Positions 1 through 6,801 of a DNA stretch of 11,229 nt are shown here, one piece after another. Within the stretch, counting starts at the first letter, position 1; each line of letters opens with the position of its first letter. Location: assembly GCA_934255485.1 (NCBI GenBank), contig CAKQOG010000050.1, positions 1 to 11,229 on the forward strand, given 5' to 3'. A program made the position numbers and the translations under genes. Below the pieces are notes generated by a model that was not told where the DNA came from, did no database searches, and was given only the letters and a program-made list of their open reading frames with translations. Source of the DNA: an uncultured Prevotellamassilia sp. (lineage in GTDB: Bacteria; Bacteroidota; Bacteroidia; Bacteroidales; Bacteroidaceae).

Positions 1-66
1 GATTACGCCCCCAAGAATCTGATAGGATTTTGGGATGATGGCTTTTTTAGCATTCGCAGTTTGTGA
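1..66 (+). pseudogene. 3' end of an open frame stopped by TGA at 64-66 (probable upstream part of the T9SS protein)
   Basis: Frame 1 is open from the window edge to the TGA at 64-66 and reads as plausible protein (…NLIGFWDDGFFSIRSL-stop). The two other forward frames stop within the first 36 bases. The same frame continues without a stop from 67 to 972. There is no ATG in this frame between 67 and 148, and the downstream protein has no signal peptide although it carries a T9SS sorting domain. The simplest reading is one long secreted protein split by a nonsense change, or by a nearby indel (there is a run of seven T at 78-84). Alternatively this is simply the end of a separate upstream gene. 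The window edge prevents a decision. Confidence 0.4.
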
Positions 67-147
67 TACAAACTCTCTTTTTTTGTAATCCATCTATCTA
101 ATATTGTCAAGAATGCATATCATGCGGCAAAGTCCATTATAAGCAAA

Positions 148-972
148 GTGCCTACAAGCATCAAAGCAGCACAACATTCTAAGAATGTCAAAATCTTAGG
201 ACGTGTAAGCAAGGTAGTAGGAACAACTATTGGGGCTGTACTACAACTCATTACTACCGCTCTTGACATTCTTGATTGCAAGGACCAAATGTCTGAATGG
301 ATAAGTCTCTTGAAGAAAGAATTGGCTAAATATCCATGTGAGAATGATGATAACAGATGGTCTTCTATATGGAACAGAAGTGTTGCTAACACCTTAGGAT
401 TTGCGTATTTAAGCATACAAACCATCCAAGCAGACATTGCTGGATGCAAAAGTAACCCGTTTCTGTCCCCAACTGCCAACATTGCCACAGGCTCAACAAT
501 TGAAAAAGGCACCGCTATCACTCTGCATTGTAGCACCGAGGGCGCACAGATATACTACACACTTGATGGTTCATGTCCATGTGATAACACCGAGGCTCGC
601 AAACTCTATGATAGCACACCCATACCAATCAATGCCGACACCGAAATCAAGGCTATGGCATGTATGGATGGCGAAGAGAGCGAAGTTGTAACCTTCTTCT
701 ACAAAGTACTCACTCCCGACAATGTGAGCAATGCAAGTGCTAAGGGTATAAAGGTATATCCCACATTGGTAAAAGACATACTCAATGTTGACATCAGCGA
801 AGGCACGAAAGGTTATCTGTTCATAACCGATGCCAACGGCCGCCAGATTCTGAACATTGACAATGCCAAGCCCCACAACACTATCAATATGACAGGCCTA
901 ACAAGTGGCATGTACGTTGTGGTGGTTCGCACCGAAGATGGTAAATGCACAACCAAGATTATAAAGCTATAA
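148..972 (+). CDS. C-terminal part of a T9SS-exported surface protein (chitobiase C-terminal-like domain plus type A sorting domain)
   Basis: The only usable start is a GTG at 148, and the frame is open back to 67, so this is probably a fragment of a longer protein. Residues 1-100 are helical and Lys-rich and were not recognised. Residues 113-187 match the chitobiase/beta-hexosaminidase C-terminal fold (CHB_HEX_C_1), with the typical EGAQIYYTLDGS, a paired CPC, TPIPI, and EIKAMA followed by SEVVTFFYK. Residues 203-274 are a T9SS type A sorting domain: VYP near its start, LNVDI, a central 'ITDANGRQI', and LTSGMYVVVV before the basic IIKL end. Such domains direct export across the outer membrane through the Por machinery, after which they are usually removed. 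That requires an N-terminal Sec signal, which is missing here. A hairpin terminator follows 25 bases downstream. The sorting and CHB_HEX domains are confident; the role of the whole protein is unknown. Confidence 0.7.
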   Translation: MPTSIKAAQHSKNVKILGRVSKVVGTTIGAVLQLITTALDILDCKDQMSEWISLLKKELAKYPCENDDNRWSSIWNRSVANTLGFAYLSIQTIQADIAGCKSNPFLSPTANIATGSTIEKGTAITLHCSTEGAQIYYTLDGSCPCDNTEARKLYDSTPIPINADTEIKAMACMDGEESEVVTFFYKVLTPDNVSNASAKGIKVYPTLVKDILNVDISEGTKGYLFITDANGRQILNIDNAKPHNTINMTGLTSGMYVVVVRTEDGKCTTKIIKL

Positions 973-997
973 ACTAATAACTTATAGCTATTTAAAG

Positions 998-1042
998 GAG
1001 GTAAATCCACGCTAATGAAGCATGGTTTTACCTCTTTTTTTT
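998..1042 (+). terminator. Rho-independent terminator after the T9SS protein
   Basis: The arms at 998-1009 (GAGGTAAATCCA) and 1023-1034 (TGGTTTTACCTC) pair over 11 of 12 positions with one T/T mismatch. They are followed directly by eight T at 1035-1042. The loop begins CGCTAATGAAG. The left arm and loop resemble the terminator at 2456-2500. Confidence 0.85.
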
Positions 1043-1112
1043 ACCACTTATACATTCACTTTGGGAATTTACCCCCCCGATGCAATGTATTCACTTACTC
1101 GTAAATAGGGTA

Positions 1113-1143
1113 TTGCACAACACACACCCTTTACCTAATTTTG
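1113..1143 (+). promoter_or_regulatory. Bacteroidetes-type promoter of the lipoprotein pair
   Basis: TTG at 1113-1115, a 20-base spacer, then TAATTTTG at 1136-1143, an exact TAnnTTTG match. The ATG of the first lipoprotein lies 41 bases further on, leaving a short AT-rich leader. It sits between a terminator and the operon, as expected for its promoter. Confidence 0.65.
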
Positions 1144-1184
1144 CAACAATAAATAACACTATTAACACTTAAAATTAATCAATC

Positions 1185-1598
1185 ATGAAAACGAAAAGTC
1201 TTTTAATGATTTTAGGAGCAATTTTGCTCAGCATTTGTCTATTCTCATCTTGTAACAGTGATGATGACGGAGGGGGAAATAGTTCTATTTACGGAACGTA
1301 TGCAACCGAGTCACAATATTTTGTTGCTGACAAAAAAAATAGATATAGGAATGTGATTATTCTTACTAAGACGTCATTTAAGACTGTTCAAGCCGTAGAC
1401 AACAATAATCCTTTTGATGGTATGGAAGCCATAGCTGTTCCTAATATGAGCGGTTGGTGGTATCACGAATACCAATACACACAACCACATTCATATATAA
1501 TTAGCGGTAATAATATTGTTCTTGACGATGGTAGACTATATTCTATCGGTAATGGAGCCATTGTCGGTGGCGGCAAAACCTATCATAAAGTCAAATAA
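1185..1598 (+). CDS. Small surface lipoprotein, function unknown
   Basis: 137 residues. The N-terminus MKTKSLLMIL… is a lipoprotein signal peptide with lipobox LFSSC, so Cys23 would be lipidated. The next residues, NSDDDGGG, are acidic, as in the lipoprotein export signal of Bacteroidetes that sends lipoproteins to the outer face of the outer membrane; surface exposure is therefore inferred. The mature part of about 115 residues begins SIYGTYATES and is rich in Tyr, Asn and beta-strand-like segments, ending GGGKTYHKVK. This suggests a small lipocalin-like beta-barrel, but no specific family was recognised. It is the first gene of a two-gene operon: the next ATG starts two bases after its stop. 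Base composition looks more AT-rich than in the CotH and ATPase genes. Confidence 0.8.
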   Translation: MKTKSLLMILGAILLSICLFSSCNSDDDGGGNSSIYGTYATESQYFVADKKNRYRNVIILTKTSFKTVQAVDNNNPFDGMEAIAVPNMSGWWYHEYQYTQPHSYIISGNNIVLDDGRLYSIGNGAIVGGGKTYHKVK

Positions 1599-1600
1599 TC

Positions 1601-2446
1601 ATGAAAAGATACAAATTAATCAGTATTTTGACTATATTGCTCTTTTCTGTTTGTTTTGTTAGTTGTGGCGATGACAATGAAAACGATAACGACAGCAATG
1701 TAATAGAGAAACCTAATAACAACATCAAGTTAAACGAATGGATTTTAGATGAAGGAGGTAAAGCTCATTACAATTATAGCGAATCTGTAGAGAGCATGAA
1801 TCTAACTGTCATCCACAGAATAGAGTTTACTCTTGAAAGCGGCAAATGCAAATATGCTATAGAAGAGGTGCACTTTGACAACGATATTCTGCGCAATAAT
1901 TACATTTCATTGAATACCGACTTTTATAGCGGCAATACAGGATATGCCTTACGTAAACTTGATAAGTTTGTAGACCATACTGAAGCAGAGATTAAAGAAG
2001 CACTTTCAAAAGGAGACTATATAGGAAGTACAATAAAGGAAATAGAACAAACTCCTATGTATAGTGTAGAACAACTTTACGGCAAATGGGCATGCATTAG
2101 CAAGGTCGGAAAATACACAACAGATGGATATACGTTTACAGATAGCTTTGATTTCGATGAAACCACCAATCGCGATTTCTATGAGTTTCATACAGATGGA
2201 ACCATCACAATGTGGTACAATGGAAAAATCTATAATGGTGAAATCGTTACAACTGGAACAGAACCCGAAACATTACCATTCAGTTTTAACGCATATTCCT
2301 CAACAAACTATGGAATAAGCGTAAATAAAGGTAAGAAATGGTCGCGTAGGATTACATATCTTAACGACAATCGTCTCGAACTATACGAAGAACGAACATT
2401 GTTTTACGACAAGGGATGCACTTGGGTATTCGAACGTATCAACTAA
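1601..2446 (+). CDS. Surface lipoprotein with a lipocalin-like C-terminal domain
   Basis: 281 residues. Signal peptide MKRYKLISILTILL… with lipobox FVSC, lipidated at Cys22, then GDDNENDNDSN, again an acidic surface-export-like stretch. Residues of about 40-145 form a region with alternating strands (LNEWILDEGG, IHRIEFTLESG). Residues of about 155-281 look like the lipocalin-like domains common in Bacteroidetes lipoproteins: a first-strand YGKWAC motif, FYEFHTDGTITMWYNG as the central strands, then RITYLNDNRLELYEE and a closing WVFERIN. No catalytic motif was seen, and a ligand-binding or structural role is only a guess. It is translationally close to the upstream lipoprotein (2-base gap) and ends 9 bases before a terminator, so the two genes are very likely one transcript. 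Confidence 0.8.
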   Translation: MKRYKLISILTILLFSVCFVSCGDDNENDNDSNVIEKPNNNIKLNEWILDEGGKAHYNYSESVESMNLTVIHRIEFTLESGKCKYAIEEVHFDNDILRNNYISLNTDFYSGNTGYALRKLDKFVDHTEAEIKEALSKGDYIGSTIKEIEQTPMYSVEQLYGKWACISKVGKYTTDGYTFTDSFDFDETTNRDFYEFHTDGTITMWYNGKIYNGEIVTTGTEPETLPFSFNAYSSTNYGISVNKGKKWSRRITYLNDNRLELYEERTLFYDKGCTWVFERIN

Positions 2447-2455
2447 ATAGTCTTT

Positions 2456-2500
2456 AAAGAGGCAAAGCCACGCTACAAAAGCTAAGTTTTGTCTCTTTTT
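2456..2500 (+). terminator. Rho-independent terminator of the lipoprotein operon
   Basis: AAAGAGGCAAAGC (2456-2468) pairs with GTTTTGTCTCTTT (2486-2498) along 13 positions, two of them G/T wobbles, and a T run follows. The segment AGAGGCAAAGCCACGCTA matches the corresponding part of the terminator at 998-1042 at most positions. Confidence 0.85.
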
Positions 2501-2812
2501 CATTTTTCTTAGGGGGCTTACTTCATCTTATATCTCAGTCACACTGTGCTCTCGTTTACCTATTCTACAGATTAAGGCAATCCTTGCTTGTGAGCTCAAT
2601 GAGCAACTTGCCTTCTACTTGGTTCGATGGATAACTAAGAGATACCATAGGTATCAACTGTGATGGTTTTACAATTGCAAAAAAATGGTTCTACGTCGAT
2701 ACGCACCTAACTCGTATTACCAAATAGTCTACTCGACATGCCGAAACACAACATATAAATTTGTTTTTTTATAGAACAATATGGCCTGTTCATCTATTTT
2801 TAAGCGTAAATA
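2501..2812. other. Intergenic stretch with no gene seen
   Basis: About 310 bases between the lipoprotein operon and the CotH promoter. No frame gives a convincing protein. The only structure noted is a 15-base inverted repeat, GATACC-ATA-GGTATC, at 2641-2655, which is short and could be chance. Confidence 0.5.
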
Positions 2813-2844
2813 TTGGAATTGTTTGCTATCATTTTGTACTTTTA
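2813..2844 (+). promoter_or_regulatory. Candidate promoter of the CotH-family gene
   Basis: TTG at 2813-2815, a 21-base spacer, and TACTTTTA at 2837-2844, one base off TAnnTTTG. It lies 42 bases before the ATG at 2887 and inside the apparent upstream extension of the reading frame, which supports the later start. Confidence 0.45.
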
Positions 2845-2886
2845 CAAGCAAATAAACTCAATTCTATTTACATTCTACCAATCACT

Positions 2887-5211
2887 ATGAAGCATCTTTA
2901 CATATTACTTATTAGCTTCCTTGTTTTATTAGTTCATGCACAGGCCTCGCCCACTTTCGACAGTAAATCGAAGTATCGCTTGAGTTGCAAAATTTACGAG
3001 AATGGTGTGCTTGCCTTGGGTAGCGAACATGGTTCTTCGGCCTACTACTATTACGTAACCGACACAAACGAATGTAGCGACGGATGGTGGTATCTCACAG
3101 AATCTACCAACGGATACTATTTGCAAAACGCCAAAACCATGGAGTATGTTACCTACACGGGCAACCGCATCAACCAAGTGGCTAAGGGCATTGAGCCTAC
3201 CTCGTGGCCCAAAGGGAGTGCAAGCGAATGGACCCTTGTTGAGGACAATGGCTACTGGACTATACGCAATGTGCAAGACCCTACGCAATGGTTTAATCTG
3301 CGTCGCGATGGTTCTTATTTGCTTGGTAGTTACGAAGGTAGCGGGGCAGACAACGAACTTTTTAAGATATACAACGATAAAGGGAAAGAAATTACTAATA
3401 GCGGAAGCACTAGCGGAAATTTTAAGGCTGCCGCCGACACCATAATGCTCAATAACAAGGTGCTTGTTTTCGACAAAACATCGCAAACCTACTTTGCTTC
3501 GCTGCCCGACTCATTGCAACAAGGCGGAACTTGGAAAGCAACCTTCCGTTACACATTGGCAGAAGGTCAGCCAGCTGATGCCACTATTGGCATAAGCGAG
3601 GCACAAACCTTGAGTGGCGATACCATTGCCATTACCAATCCTTCATGCCAAACAAACTATACACTCACTCTCACCATTGGTGGCGAACAAACGGCTACAG
3701 CCAAGTTGCGCTTTACGTTTTTGCCTATTGTAGACATCAACCTTGCATCGTGCAATGGGTCGTACTATACGTTGGGCAACATACGCGTGAATGATGCGTC
3801 AAACACCAACTTCGACGAGCAGCTAAACGCTAACTTTAAGTATCGTGGTGCCACTGCACAATCGTTCCCCAAAAAGTCGTATGCCATTAAGATCTGCGAT
3901 GCCGATGGCCAAAATCTCGACCATTCATTCTTTTCATTGCGCAATGACAAAAGTTGGATACTCGATGCCATGTACATAGATCGTGCTTGCATGCGCAACC
4001 GTGTAGGTACTGACTTATGGAACGACTTTTCGGTTCGTCCATACTATGCCGACAAGGAACCCGAAGCTCTTACTGGCACACGTGGCCGCTTTGTTGAGGT
4101 GTTTCTAAACGGAACATACCATGGTCTTTACTGCATGACTGAAAAGATGGACCGCAAGCAACTCAAACTCAAAAAGTTTAAAGAGGCTGCTAAGTCAGAC
4201 TCTGGCGAAGACGAAATACATGGCTTGCTCTACAAATCGTCTGATTGGAGCTACGAGGTTCTTATGGGACACGACACCGACCGCAAATACTATCCCCACC
4301 ATGCTCCTGCAGGCTATACCAACACGCTTGGCGTAGAAACATGGCGTGGTTTTGAAATTAAATATCCCGATTTTGAAGATGAAGCTGTAGACTGGAAACC
4401 CCTCTACAATGCCATTAACTTTGTAGCCACCTCTTCGCAATCAAACTTCGACAAAAAGGTGAAAACCTATTTTGACTATGCCACCTTGCGCGATTATTAC
4501 TTGTTTATAGAACTGATGCTTGCCACCGACAATCATGGCAAAAATATGTTCTACTACATTTACGACAACGCCAAGAGTAAGTATCAAAAACTGGGCATGG
4601 CACCATGGGACTTAGACGGTACCTTTGGACAAAACTACTATGCCGAAACAAGCTATACGAGCGATGCCACTCAAGACTTCGACTCTTTTCTTTGGCAACA
4701 CGAACACGGCCAACTCACGCTATACACCATGCTCGAGAATAGCAGCCTCGATTGGGACGAATACCTTGCACAGCGCTATGCCGAACTACGCACCACCTAC
4801 TTCAGCCCCGAAAGCCTTGCCAATCGTTTTAGCACATACGCTTCGCTCTTTGCCAATAGCCAAGCCGACCAACGCGAACAAACTGCTTGGCCACGCTACC
4901 ACAGCGCCTTGCAAGACGAAGCTACCTATGCTGAAGAATGGGTGAAAGAACGCATTGCCACACTCGACCTCAAGTATGGCTACGACCCCACAACCACCAG
5001 CATCAACCAAGCCGAAGCCAATGCTTACTTCTCGGCAACGGGTGCTGACCATGCCATTGGCATCACCGCAGGACAACCCACCCTGGTACGCATCTATAGC
5101 ATATCGGGGGCACTGGTTCGCTCAGTTCAAGTGGGACAAGGTTTCACTCCGCTCACGGGCTTCAATGCTGGAGCTTATATCGTAAATGGTCATAAAGTGA
5201 TTGTGAGATAA
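2887..5211 (+). CDS. Secreted CotH kinase family protein with T9SS sorting domain
   Basis: 774 residues from the ATG at 2887. The frame is open from a TTG at 2761, but only the later start puts a Sec signal peptide (MKHLYILLISFLVLLVHAQA, cut near residue 20) at the N-terminus. Residues of about 25-170 are aromatic- and Gly-rich (YYYYVTDTNE, GWWYLTESTNGYYLQN, WFNLRRDGSYLLG) and look like a carbohydrate-binding beta-trefoil or jelly-roll module. The CotH region covers about 300-640: FKYRGA at 317, PKKSY at 328-332, LRNDKSWILDA, the MRNRVGTDLW helix, FLNGTYHGLYCMTEKMD, DNHGKN at 548-553, and the catalytic-type PWDLDGTFG around 573. CotH proteins are atypical secreted kinases that phosphorylate surface or coat proteins. 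The last 65 residues or so are a T9SS sorting domain (VRIYSISGALVRS, LTGFNAGAYIVNG, VIVR). Substrate unknown. It is a single-gene unit. Confidence 0.9.
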   Translation: MKHLYILLISFLVLLVHAQASPTFDSKSKYRLSCKIYENGVLALGSEHGSSAYYYYVTDTNECSDGWWYLTESTNGYYLQNAKTMEYVTYTGNRINQVAKGIEPTSWPKGSASEWTLVEDNGYWTIRNVQDPTQWFNLRRDGSYLLGSYEGSGADNELFKIYNDKGKEITNSGSTSGNFKAAADTIMLNNKVLVFDKTSQTYFASLPDSLQQGGTWKATFRYTLAEGQPADATIGISEAQTLSGDTIAITNPSCQTNYTLTLTIGGEQTATAKLRFTFLPIVDINLASCNGSYYTLGNIRVNDASNTNFDEQLNANFKYRGATAQSFPKKSYAIKICDADGQNLDHSFFSLRNDKSWILDAMYIDRACMRNRVGTDLWNDFSVRPYYADKEPEALTGTRGRFVEVFLNGTYHGLYCMTEKMDRKQLKLKKFKEAAKSDSGEDEIHGLLYKSSDWSYEVLMGHDTDRKYYPHHAPAGYTNTLGVETWRGFEIKYPDFEDEAVDWKPLYNAINFVATSSQSNFDKKVKTYFDYATLRDYYLFIELMLATDNHGKNMFYYIYDNAKSKYQKLGMAPWDLDGTFGQNYYAETSYTSDATQDFDSFLWQHEHGQLTLYTMLENSSLDWDEYLAQRYAELRTTYFSPESLANRFSTYASLFANSQADQREQTAWPRYHSALQDEATYAEEWVKERIATLDLKYGYDPTTTSINQAEANAYFSATGADHAIGITAGQPTLVRIYSISGALVRSVQVGQGFTPLTGFNAGAYIVNGHKVIVR

Positions 5212-5260
5212 GGCACAAGCACTTCACGCTTAAGAACCAATATTTATTGGGATTATTATT

Positions 5261-5339
5261 GTCCGCTGAACACAAAATCTCCAATCTACACTTATGATTT
5301 TTCTGCAAGTTTAGATTGGAGATTTTGTGTTCAGCGGAC
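5261..5339. repeat. Long perfect inverted repeat (28-bp arms, about 33-bp near-perfect stem)
   Basis: Bases 5261-5288 (GTCCGCTGAACACAAA… to …CAATCTA) are the exact reverse complement of 5312-5339. After one mismatch, 5290-5293 also pair with 5307-5310, leaving a 13-base loop. It starts 49 bases after the CotH stop. It is far longer than an ordinary terminator and has no T tract on the plus side. It could be a bidirectional terminator, a miniature transposable element (MITE) or a fused pair of insertion-sequence ends. No target-site duplication is obvious at the flanks. Confidence 0.85.
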
Positions 5340-5359
5340 TACAATATATTCAAACTAAA

Positions 5360-5395
5360 GATGAAACCACATAAAAATCTTTATGCAGTTTCATC
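5360..5395 (-). terminator. Hairpin closing the small minus-strand transcript
   Basis: GATGAAAC (5360-5367) pairs with GTTTCATC (5388-5395), and inside it CATAAA (5370-5375) pairs with TTTATG (5380-5385), separated by a CA/CA internal loop. Read on the minus strand it is followed by TTTAGTTTG, a weak U tract. It could act in both directions. Confidence 0.5.
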
Positions 5396-5402
5396 GGAAA
5401 TA

Positions 5403-5537
5403 TTATTTTTTTGTCAGCAGATGCCAAATTTCACGTATCCAAAGTACAAGTGAAGAACCAATGATGATTATCACCCAATCTATCAATTTGTCTTACAACT
5501 TTGCCACACTCCGCACGGCGCGAGCTATCTCAACATG
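5403..5537 (-). pseudogene. Possible remnant of a small membrane-protein gene, or a tiny transmembrane peptide
   Basis: On the minus strand one frame reads VEIARAVRSVAKL (5534-5496), a TAA at 5495-5493, and then DKLIDWVIIIIGSSLVLWI… ending LLTKK at a TAA at 5405-5403. The second piece is a convincing single membrane helix with charged flanks. An ATG sits immediately before the first piece (5537-5535) but out of frame: read directly it gives MLR and stops. If the annotation is real, the gene has either decayed by one indel and one nonsense change, or only a peptide of about 27 residues from a TTG or GTG start is made. The region lies between a strong minus-strand promoter and a hairpin. No family was recognised, and chance is a serious alternative. 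Confidence 0.3.
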
Positions 5538-5589
5538 GTTTTATAAGAACAAGTTTTTTTTTAATTGAGATATAATATTAGTCCACCTA

Positions 5590-5621
5590 CAAATGTACAT
5601 GCTTTTCATAAAACTACAAAA
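5590..5621 (-). promoter_or_regulatory. Strong Bacteroidetes-type promoter on the minus strand
   Basis: On the minus strand: TTTTG at 5621-5617, exactly 19 bases, then TACATTTG at 5597-5590. This fits the TTTG-N19-TAnnTTTG consensus at every defined position. It begins 7 bases after the stop of the ATP-grasp gene and points away from it, towards 5580-5360, where no ordinary gene is present. Confidence 0.6.
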
Positions 5622-5628
5622 CAAGTTA

Positions 5629-6702
5629 CTAAAAATCTTTACTAAACGGAAAATCGGTTTGCCACACTTCTACTCCTAACGATTGTAATTGGCATGCTAC
5701 GTAGCCCATGGTGCGACGCACGTTTACTTCAATGCAAGGGTGCAACGCTGTGGTGCCGTTGAGCAACTGCACAAGCATCATGTCGATGCCCAATGGTCCG
5801 CTATAGGCAGTGGTCATAAAGTGAGCAGAGAGCACCTGCTCACATACATTACAAAGCTGTTTGAAACACATTTGCAAAGGTTGAAACATGCTAAACAAAT
5901 GTGCTTGCAACTGCTCTTGTGGTTGCACTACATTGGCCATATATCCGCCTCGGTCTGTGGTGCGAAAGAGCGAGAGACCACGATAGCACACACCCTTACC
6001 AGCATCGACATCAAACTCTAAGGCAAAGTCTGCCACACCTTTATAGAGCGGCTCCACCTCAATGGCTCCTTGCTGTTGCAAGAGTTTGCGCACCCTACCC
6101 GCAACTGAGGGCGATGGATGAGCATTTACTACAAACACACCACGACCACTACACGACCACAATGACTTGACCATTACGCTGCCATAAGTAGCTACAAGCA
6201 GCATCAGTTCCTCCCAACCATGCACAATGTGTGAGCGACCCACTACCTGCAATGTCACTTTATCTTTGAGTTCATCAACAAGCATAGGCAACACATCGGC
6301 CGTGGTTTGCCGGCTACTCAGTTGGCGTATCTGTTCTAACGCATCGTCGGTAGGTAAAAGTTCGGTGGGAGCGTTCATCTTGACGAGTTGATGTTTTACC
6401 ATTGCATCCCACCCCCATGGTTGCACCTGTGATATGGTTTGCCAAAAGCGAGGAGTCATGTTGGAGCGTTGCACCAATCGTATCTGCTTGCCGTTTACTT
6501 GCAACACATCTGTATCAACCAAGCATTTTACATCGGTTGGTATATACACGGCATCGCCATCATTTGCCCACAACGATGGTAGTAAGGCCCATTGCGAAGC
6601 CAACTTCTGTGCTATTTTTGAGGGAGAATAATAGGGCGAATGAGCAGCCAAAGCCTCATCGTGAGAGGGATTGAAAAGGTGGAGCGTTGAGTGAGGGTAC
6701 AT
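5629..6702 (-). CDS. Uncharacterised protein with ATP-grasp ligase signatures
   Basis: 357 residues, ATG at 6702 and TAG at 5629. The N-terminus LHLFNPSHDEALAAHSPYYSP resembles the NPxxDxALA opening of a Bacteroidetes family usually left hypothetical. The C-terminal half has the order of an ATP-grasp fold: VMVKSLWSCSGRGVFVV (Lys179, Gly-rich loop 185-189) for nucleotide binding, IEVEPLY at 214-220 as the hinge strand, GVCYRGLSLFRT, GPLGIDMML at 302-310, and IEVNVRRTMG at 324-333, where Glu325 and Asn327 fit the Mg-ATP ligands of E-x-N type. ATP-grasp enzymes join a carboxylate to an amine, thiol or imidazole with ATP; the substrate here is unknown. No signal peptide, so cytoplasmic. Divergent from the metal ATPase, with no partner gene in the window. 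ATP-grasp assignment is by motif reading only. Confidence 0.75.
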   Translation of the reverse strand: MYPHSTLHLFNPSHDEALAAHSPYYSPSKIAQKLASQWALLPSLWANDGDAVYIPTDVKCLVDTDVLQVNGKQIRLVQRSNMTPRFWQTISQVQPWGWDAMVKHQLVKMNAPTELLPTDDALEQIRQLSSRQTTADVLPMLVDELKDKVTLQVVGRSHIVHGWEELMLLVATYGSVMVKSLWSCSGRGVFVVNAHPSPSVAGRVRKLLQQQGAIEVEPLYKGVADFALEFDVDAGKGVCYRGLSLFRTTDRGGYMANVVQPQEQLQAHLFSMFQPLQMCFKQLCNVCEQVLSAHFMTTAYSGPLGIDMMLVQLLNGTTALHPCIEVNVRRTMGYVACQLQSLGVEVWQTDFPFSKDF

Positions 6703-6801
6703 GCAAGTTGTGATTTATATGATTGGTGTATCACGCTCTAAAGGTGCATGCAGCTATGACTATCTAAGCGTTGTGATGCACAAAACATACGAATATAGCT
6801 G

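Noticed and set aside
64..66. TGA recoding (selenocysteine or an alternative genetic code)
   Set aside because: No selenocysteine insertion hairpin or selenoprotein context is evident, and nothing else in the window suggests TGA is read as an amino acid. A nonsense mutation, frameshift or gene end is simpler.
2641..2655. GATACC-ATA-GGTATC palindrome as a further copy of the 6802-6889 motif
   Set aside because: Arm sequence and spacing differ (GATACC/GGTATC against GTATCA/TGATAC), so it is not the same site, and it is short enough to be chance.
2761..2886. Upstream TTG start for the CotH gene
   Set aside because: The extension places a second hydrophobic stretch before a normal signal peptide and overlaps the candidate promoter. 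ATG 2887 gives a standard Sec signal.
2929..3486. 185-residue minus-strand frame opposite the CotH gene
   Set aside because: It lies wholly within a strongly supported coding gene, with codon structure belonging to the plus strand.
5383..5568. 61-residue plus-strand reading frame
   Set aside because: It starts inside a hairpin, has no promoter or homology-like pattern and lies antisense to the better-supported minus-strand unit.
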